Assembly: GCA_003446315.1 (NCBI GenBank) | Contig: DMBA01000155.1 | Coordinates: 1-11,630, forward strand | Origin: Ruminococcus sp. | Lineage (GTDB): Bacteria; Bacillota; Clostridia; Oscillospirales; Ruminococcaceae | Reading direction: 5' to 3' | DNA length: 11,630 nt | In this document: positions 7,448 to 11,630 of the stretch, piece by piece | Layout: every line of letters starts with the position of its first letter | Position numbering within the stretch: position 1 is the stretch's first letter | The notes under the pieces: model-generated | Database searches by the model: none | What the model was told of the DNA's origin: nothing | Seen by the model: the letters and a program-made list of their open reading frames with translations, nothing else | Translations under genes and position numbers: made by a program

Positions 7448-7777
7448 TCATTCCTCCGTCTTATCTTCCGGATAGATCATCCGGCAGTCTTCCAGCGGTG
7501 CAGAATCCTGCTCCGAAATATAGATCTCCGCTGTCTTCGAAAGGTCGTTTCCTGCAAATTGTTCCGCTTGCAGCAATTGCAGCAGCATCTCTGCCGCATC
7601 CCTTGCCTGATCCGCTGCAAGCCATATGCCCAGCTCGCTTCCCGAAAGGTAATCATATCCGTTATCCGTCAGCAAGCCGCCTGAGACTTCTTCGGCACGC
7701 GCCGGCAAAAGCGTCAGGATATCCAGATCCGGATTCTCCATTTTTTCTGCATCCAGTTTCACAATAATTGTTTGCAT
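7448..7777 (-). CDS. Small hypothetical protein, first gene of the malQ group
   Basis: A 109-residue acidic soluble protein that I do not recognise. It begins MQTIIVKLDAEKMENPDLDI, has a Gly-rich centre (GGLLTDNGYDYLSGSELGIW), a predicted amphipathic helix (about 55-72) and an acidic C-terminus (YPEDKTEE). The beta-strand/helix/strand pattern suggests a compact alpha/beta domain of about 100 residues; no catalytic motif, signal peptide or membrane segment is visible. The start at 7777 is well supported by AGGAGGTG with 7-nt spacing; an upstream in-frame extension to 7879 would run into the divergent gene's leader and has no ribosome binding site. It ends 2 nt before the preferred malQ start and carries the malQ ribosome binding site in its last codons, so the two are likely co-translated. 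Function unknown. Confidence 0.8.
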   Translation of the reverse strand: MQTIIVKLDAEKMENPDLDILTLLPARAEEVSGGLLTDNGYDYLSGSELGIWLAADQARDAAEMLLQLLQAEQFAGNDLSKTAEIYISEQDSAPLEDCRMIYPEDKTEE

Positions 7778-7799
7778 AACTGCACCTCCTGCTTTCCGA

Positions 7800-7829
7800 T
7801 TGCATATTTTTTGCGCCGGCGGGTACACT
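7800..7829 (+). promoter_or_regulatory. Weak candidate promoter for the CmpB-like gene
   Basis: TTGCAT (7800-7805) and TACACT (7824-7829) are 18 nt apart on the plus strand, in the 84-nt gap between two divergent genes. They match only 3 of 6 and 4 of 6 consensus bases, so this is a tentative call. It would give a very short leader before the TTG start at 7862. Confidence 0.25.
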
Positions 7830-7854
7830 ACCTTCAAATGCATCCGAAGGAGTG
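7826..7854. promoter_or_regulatory. Dyad covering the CmpB-like gene's ribosome binding site
   Basis: CACT-A-CCTTC (7826-7835) is the inverted complement of GAAGGAGTG (7846-7854) apart from one bulged A, giving a 9-bp stem around a 10-nt loop that contains the palindrome ATGCAT. The right arm includes the whole ribosome binding site GAAGGAG of the plus-strand gene. It could hide that site in RNA, or act as a DNA operator between the divergent genes. If transcription began just after the candidate -10 box at 7824-7829, the left arm would be missing from the RNA, which would favour the operator reading. Confidence 0.4.
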
Positions 7855-7861
7855 ACGTTCT

Positions 7862-8254
7862 TTGCAGCACAATGTGCATCCCGCCGCATACATCATTGCG
7901 TTTCTATCCGGCTTTTTCCTCTATGCCATGTTCGAGATCGCCCTGCGCGGCAGCACCCACTGGACAATGGGTCTGCTCGGCGGCATCAACATGACCGTTT
8001 TATGCAGCATGCGCCGCTTTCTGCATGCACCGATGCCCGTCTGCGCCGCTTACGGCATGCTCTTTGCTACAGCTTCCGAATTTACCTGCGGCGTGTTCGA
8101 TAACCTGATTATGGGCTGGCATGTCTGGGATTATTCCGGTATGCCGTTCCATATCCTCGGACAGATCTGCCCGCTGTTCTCCGGCATCTGGTTTCTCCTC
8201 TGCCTCGCCGGTCTGCATGTCTGCAATGCCATCCGGCTGCAATATCAGAAATAA
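7862..8254 (+). CDS. CmpB-like (putative ABC-transporter type IV, PF06541-type) small membrane protein
   Basis: A 130-residue integral membrane protein, the only gene on the plus strand. Four hydrophobic segments are visible at about 9-28, 35-50, 59-78 and 97-119. The signature resembles the CmpB-like 'putative ABC transporter' family of Clostridia: conserved Glu73 in ASEFTCG, then WHVWDYSGMPF (86-96) and GQICPLFSGIWFLL (100-113). The family's function is not established; despite the name there is no ATPase partner nearby. The start is an inferred TTG at 7862, 9 nt after GAAGGAG; no ATG or GTG in frame has a suitable ribosome binding site. The gene is divergent from the 109-residue gene and its last 10 nt overlap the end of the CE2-like gene on the other strand, leaving no room for terminators between them. 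Confidence 0.82.
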   Translation: MQHNVHPAAYIIAFLSGFFLYAMFEIALRGSTHWTMGLLGGINMTVLCSMRRFLHAPMPVCAAYGMLFATASEFTCGVFDNLIMGWHVWDYSGMPFHILGQICPLFSGIWFLLCLAGLHVCNAIRLQYQK

Positions 8255-9303
8255 GCTATGCCGCGCAGCCGGTCAATATATTCCGCAAGCTCACATGCCA
8301 TTTCACATTGCTCCGGGATCCGCGGGTGCCCCGGCGTTGCCTGCCCGCTGCGGGTGAACCGGAACCGCTTGACCCGCGGGCTGTTCATCCGTTCACAGGC
8401 TTCATCCAGCAGCGCTTCCCAGTATGCATCATGCATCAGCACCGTCAGCATCAGAATAAACACTGCATCCGGATACTTTGCCATCAGATCAGCCAGCCAG
8501 CCGCAATATGCTTCCAGCCATGCTTCCCGCTGCTGAGGCGTAAAATCACAGTCCTCACCCGCCACATGCCGGTCATTCTGCCCGATCGCCACTGTCACAT
8601 AATCCGGCACATAACTCGAAAAATCCCACGGTGTCATCTCTGTATCCGGATGATAGCACAGCTTGTCATATGCTGTTTCCATGCCGTATCTGCCGTTGTC
8701 AAAATAGCCGGTGCCGTCAAACAGTGCGATGCCGCCCTGCGCCGTCACATGCACCTGCGCATGCAAAAGACGCGCCGCCTGCATCGCATAACTGTGCCAT
8801 GCATTGTCATATACCGCATCATATACCGGCGGATCTGCTGCCGCTGTGTATGCGACCGCTTCCGTCACCGAACCCGCTGTGACACTGTCGCCGAAGCATT
8901 CCAGTTTCAGCGACGGCAGCGGCGGCAGTACTGTCAGGTCTGCACCCGCTGCAAGCAGGATCCCTTTCAGCGTGAACCGGTGCGTCGCATCCTGCCGCTT
9001 GAACAGGATCATGGTGTGCGCACCGTCCCCTTCCACCGGGATCTCATACCGGTGCAGCACATCGTTTTCTTCCGTGAGCCGCAACTGATGCTCTGCACCG
9101 TCCAGCAGATAGCCAAGCTGTAAACCGCTGTAAATACGATGGTTTTCGATCTCTAAAAAAAGAGAATCGCCGGTAAACCCAAACTGTACCAGCGATCCTG
9201 CCCAGAAAAACTGCGGTGCATCCGGATCGCTGCGATCTATGCGTCCCATATATTGCAGACGCGCATCAGACGGTTTGATTCGTTCCATTGCTTTGCCCCA
9301 CAT
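8245..9303 (-). CDS. CE2-like SGNH-hydrolase, probable carbohydrate O-acetylesterase
   Basis: A 352-residue protein with the two-part layout of carbohydrate esterase family 2: an N-terminal beta-sandwich (about 8-125, beginning IKPSDARLQYMGRID) and a C-terminal SGNH hydrolase domain. Seen: nucleophile Ser140 in ECFGDSVTAG, the Gly of block II in AQGG (188-191), Asn243 in AIGQND, and His326 in PGHPRIPEQ. The position three before the His is Ala-Thr-Pro-Gly rather than the usual DxxH, consistent with CE2 members that work with a Ser-His pair. CE2 enzymes deacetylate xylo- and mannooligosaccharides; this assignment is by motif and fold pattern. No signal peptide is present, so a cytosolic role is inferred. 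The ATG at 9303 has AGGA 8 nt upstream; an alternative ATG lies at 9288. It starts 79 nt after the TPR-like gene. Confidence 0.85.
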   Translation of the reverse strand: MWGKAMERIKPSDARLQYMGRIDRSDPDAPQFFWAGSLVQFGFTGDSLFLEIENHRIYSGLQLGYLLDGAEHQLRLTEENDVLHRYEIPVEGDGAHTMILFKRQDATHRFTLKGILLAAGADLTVLPPLPSLKLECFGDSVTAGSVTEAVAYTAAADPPVYDAVYDNAWHSYAMQAARLLHAQVHVTAQGGIALFDGTGYFDNGRYGMETAYDKLCYHPDTEMTPWDFSSYVPDYVTVAIGQNDRHVAGEDCDFTPQQREAWLEAYCGWLADLMAKYPDAVFILMLTVLMHDAYWEALLDEACERMNSPRVKRFRFTRSGQATPGHPRIPEQCEMACELAEYIDRLRGIAYF

Positions 9304-9382
9304 GCTTCTTTTCCTATGAGAAGACAGCAGCCCCGCTTGTTCTCACCGCGGAAAACCGCTGCCTTCGTTTTTCATCCTGCCC

Positions 9383-10411
9383 TCAGCCCTGTGCGATCTC
9401 CGCGGCAAGTGCATCAAGCTGTTCCTTCATTTTTGCATCATTCGTCAGGTCATATGCCGTGCGCAGGAACAATCCTTCCAGCTCCTTTTGCTGCTGATCG
9501 TGTGCGCTTTGTGCAAGTGTCAGCGCAAGATTCACCAGTTCTGTGCTCGGCTGCTGCGTCAGTGCATATTTTTCGTATGCATCCACGATCTGTCCGTGGG
9601 TCGGCGGCGTGAACTTCTGCCCATAGCTGTTCATGCGTTTGACCACATCCTGAAGCTCGTATTCCACCGCTTTCGACGGCTGGAACCGGATGCTCTCAAA
9701 ATAAAAGACCGCTGCATTGAAAAAGTCATTCATCTTATAGCAATAAAATCCGACATTTGTCAGCGTTCTTGCAATTCTGCCCGGTGTGGTGCAGATCCGC
9801 AGCGTTTCCCGGCATTCATCCAGCAGCTTCGGCATATTGTCTGCCAGTTTATAAAGCTCTGCACGCTCAAAACGTACATCCGCGCTCACGGCATTGAACC
9901 GCACGGCACGATCCAGCGCTTTCTCCGCTGCCCGCGTTTTGCCGTTTTCGATCAGCACATAGCCATACAGCTCCAGATATGCAGAGAAATCAAACGGCGC
10001 ACGCTCAAATACCTTGTCATCCGGATAAAATTCACGGTACATGTGATATTCAAACGGATTCCGGAAGCAATAAAACTTCGGGCTCTCGCTCTCAAAATGT
10101 GCCGCAATTTTATCTGAAATCGCTGCAAGGATCGTTTCAGCTTCCTGCATCTTTTTCGCTTCTACCAGCTTCAGTGCTGCTGCATATGCCTGATCCATGC
10201 GGCGATCGCCGACAAAGGTCAGCTCCTGCATCTGCTCCTTCATATTCTGCGGCATCAGACCGAATGCATATTCTGCAACCGCTGCTACCAGCTCCTCTGC
10301 ATTCGGCTCCCGGCGCAGGTCATCCGCAATATCCGACAAATGCCGCATGTCTTTTTTCAGGTCGCCGGTCATCTCCGAACGTACCTGTGCCATCAATTCG
10401 TTTACAGTCAT
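9383..10411 (-). CDS. TPR-like helical-repeat protein of unknown function
   Basis: A 342-residue soluble protein, almost entirely helical. Residues about 70-105 and 140-255 show tetratricopeptide-like helix pairs, for example AYLELYGYVLIENGKTRAAE (144-163), then RFERAELYKLADNMPKLLDE, and TLTNVGFYCYKMNDFFNAAV with the A/G spacing of TPR helices. No enzymatic motif, signal peptide or membrane segment is seen, so a protein-protein interaction role is likely. The central FRNPFEYHMYREF segment (116-128) is aromatic-rich and may be a family marker, but I do not recognise a named family with certainty. The ATG at 10411 follows AAGGGG by 10 nt. The gene lies 144 nt after aspS, with a strong RNA hairpin candidate in the gap, and may be read from the aspS transcript. 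Confidence 0.8.
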   Translation of the reverse strand: MTVNELMAQVRSEMTGDLKKDMRHLSDIADDLRREPNAEELVAAVAEYAFGLMPQNMKEQMQELTFVGDRRMDQAYAAALKLVEAKKMQEAETILAAISDKIAAHFESESPKFYCFRNPFEYHMYREFYPDDKVFERAPFDFSAYLELYGYVLIENGKTRAAEKALDRAVRFNAVSADVRFERAELYKLADNMPKLLDECRETLRICTTPGRIARTLTNVGFYCYKMNDFFNAAVFYFESIRFQPSKAVEYELQDVVKRMNSYGQKFTPPTHGQIVDAYEKYALTQQPSTELVNLALTLAQSAHDQQQKELEGLFLRTAYDLTNDAKMKEQLDALAAEIAQG

Positions 10412-10481
10412 ATGTGTGTTTCCCCTTTTTATAACCTCTTGATTTCATGAAAATCCGTTTCGGGAAGTGCTGATGAAAGTG

Positions 10482-10533
10482 TCTCCGACGGATGTATGAT
10501 GCGGATTCCGCCTCATTTTTGCTCCATCGGAGA
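10482..10533 (-). ncRNA. Structured RNA hairpin candidate between aspS and the TPR-like gene
   Basis: Read on the minus strand, UCUCCGAUGGA pairs with UCCGUCGGAGA over 11 bp with one U-G wobble, enclosing a 30-nt region. Within it AUGA-G-GCGG-AAU-CCGC-A-UCAU forms a second nested stem (4+4 bp with one G/A mismatch). The one imperfect outer pair is a U-G wobble on the minus strand but a C/A mismatch on the plus strand, so the structure favours RNA transcribed in the aspS direction. There is no U-tract right after it, so it is not a standard terminator. An mRNA-processing or stability element, or a protein-binding leader, are possible roles. Confidence 0.5.
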
Positions 10534-10555
10534 TACCGGTTCGATCCGCGTTTTC

Positions 10556-11630
10556 TCAGGACTCTTTTTCAACCGTCTGAATGCCGAGAATATCCAGATT
10601 CTCCTTTTCCACCGGCGACGGGCAGCCACTCATCAGCTCGCGTGCATTCTGTACCTTCGGGAAGGCAACAACATCACGCAGCGAATCTGCTTCCGCAAGC
10701 GTCATGGTCAGTCTGTCCAGACCAATACCCAGTCCGCCGTGCGGCGGTGCACCGTACTTATATGCTTCTACAAGGAAGCCGAATTTTGCTTCGATCTCCT
10801 CATCTGTCAAGCCAAGTGCCTCAAACATCTTCTGCTGCAATTCATAATCCGTGATGCGCATGGAGCCGGAACAAAGCTCTGTGCCGTTCAGCACAAGGTC
10901 ATATGCCTTTGCAAAGACCTTCTCCGGCGCAGTATCGAGATATTGCAGGCATTCATCCATCGGCATTGTGAACGGATGATGCATCGCAAGCCATTCGCCG
11001 GTTTCCTCATCCTTTTCAAAGAACGGGAACTGCGTGATCCACAGGAAATTGAATTCGCCTTCCGGAATCAGATCGAGCTTTCTGCCCAGATGATTGCGCA
11101 GTGCACCCAGAACCGGCAGTGTCACAGATGTCTTATCTGCAACGATCAGAACCACGTCACCCTGCTCTGCACCCGCAGTTTCCAGAATCGCTTTCAGCTC
11201 GCCATCCTTGAGGAATTTGCCGAAGGAGCAGTTCGGCTCTGCATCGACCCAGCGGATATATGCAAGGCCCTTTGCGCCGATGCCGCGTACCATTTCGGTC
11301 AGCTTGTCTATCTCCTTGCGCGTCAGGACAGATGCGGCATTCTTTGCCGTGATACAGCGAACCGTGCCGCCGGATGCAAGTGCATTTGCAAAAACTGCAA
11401 ATTCCACATCCTTCACAGTTTCGGAAAGATCGGTCAGCTCCATGCCGAAACGCAGGTCAGGCTTATCCGATCCGAAACGGTTCATCGCTTCGGTATAGGT
11501 CAGGCGCGGCAGCGGGGTTTTCAGCTCTCTGCCCATGACATCATGGAACAGACGGATCAGGAAGCCCTCTGTCAGATCCAGAATATCGTCTACATCCACA
11601 AAGCTCATTTCCAGGTCGATCTGGGTGAAC
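10556..11630 (-). CDS. aspS: Aspartyl-tRNA synthetase, C-terminal part
   Basis: The visible 357 residues are the C-terminal part of a bacterial-type class II aspartyl-tRNA synthetase, which charges tRNA-Asp with L-aspartate in the cytosol. The fragment opens at FTQIDLEMSFVD, just after class II motif 2, so the N-terminal anticodon-binding domain and motif 1 lie right of the window. Seen: the bacterial GAD insertion domain (within about 11000-11430), the active-site segment HHPFTMP, and motif 3 GGLGIGLDRL near 10710-10745, followed by the typical FPKVQNARELMSGCPS end. An internal Met at 11608 is not the start, because the frame continues to the window edge with conserved sequence. Whether it is discriminating or also charges tRNA-Asn cannot be judged without the N-terminal domain. 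The C-terminus is of normal extent. Confidence 0.97.
   Translation of the reverse strand, partial: FTQIDLEMSFVDVDDILDLTEGFLIRLFHDVMGRELKTPLPRLTYTEAMNRFGSDKPDLRFGMELTDLSETVKDVEFAVFANALASGGTVRCITAKNAASVLTRKEIDKLTEMVRGIGAKGLAYIRWVDAEPNCSFGKFLKDGELKAILETAGAEQGDVVLIVADKTSVTLPVLGALRNHLGRKLDLIPEGEFNFLWITQFPFFEKDEETGEWLAMHHPFTMPMDECLQYLDTAPEKVFAKAYDLVLNGTELCSGSMRITDYELQQKMFEALGLTDEEIEAKFGFLVEAYKYGAPPHGGLGIGLDRLTMTLAEADSLRDVVAFPKVQNARELMSGCPSPVEKENLDILGIQTVEKES

Noticed and set aside
9304..9382. Possible terminator in the gap between the TPR-like and CE2-like genes (GCGG-TTTT-CCGC)
   Set aside because: The stem is only 4 bp and no U-tract follows on the minus strand, so read-through is more likely.
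10415..10430. TATAAA-like -10 box just upstream of the TPR-like gene
   Set aside because: No -35 box at the right distance, and transcription from it would begin inside or after the ribosome binding site.
1..11630. CRISPR array, tRNA, rRNA, insertion sequence or attachment site
   Set aside because: No spaced direct repeats, cloverleaf-like sequence, conserved rRNA segment, transposase motif or terminal repeats found on reading both strands.

Overview
The window looks like a chromosomal stretch from an anaerobic Bacillota (Clostridia), most likely a Ruminococcus-type member of the Oscillospiraceae. The reasons are strong AGGAGG-type ribosome binding sites, a perfect sigma-A promoter, a CmpB-like small membrane protein family common in Clostridia, a DUF4291 protein, and a mix of CE2-like and SASA-type acetylesterases with a type I (MalQ) 4-alpha-glucanotransferase. 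Base composition is close to half GC throughout, and I see no compositional island. The genus is inference: no rRNA or other decisive phylogenetic marker is present, and aspS is incomplete.

Nine of the ten genes are on the minus strand, so transcription mostly runs right to left. Right end (10556-11630): the C-terminal part of aspS. It is followed by a 144-nt gap holding a strong RNA hairpin candidate (10482-10533), a TPR-like protein of unknown function (9383-10411), and a CE2/SGNH-type deacetylase (8245-9303). The only plus-strand gene, a four-helix CmpB-like membrane protein (7862-8254), meets the CE2 gene tail to tail with a 10-nt overlap. It is divergent from the next minus-strand group.

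The second group (7777 down to 3724) is tightly packed: a 109-residue hypothetical protein, malQ, a DUF4291 protein and a sialate O-acetylesterase-like enzyme. It probably forms one operon. MalQ and the esterase fit cytosolic processing of imported, partly acetylated oligosaccharides; neither esterase in the window has an export signal.

The third group (3575 down to the left edge) has its own promoter, TTGACA-N17-TATAAT. It encodes a membrane-anchored transglutaminase-like protein with Ig-like repeats, an Asp/Glu-racemase-family protein with an altered active-site motif, and an amino-acid adenylation enzyme cut off by the left edge. This is the most interesting part of the window. A racemase next to a stand-alone adenylation domain, in one operon with an extracytoplasmic Cys-His-Asp protein, suggests an uncharacterised amino-acid activation or surface-modification system, possibly Dlt-like. 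Its remaining components should lie left of position 1.

I see no tRNA, rRNA, CRISPR array, insertion sequence, phage gene or long direct repeat.
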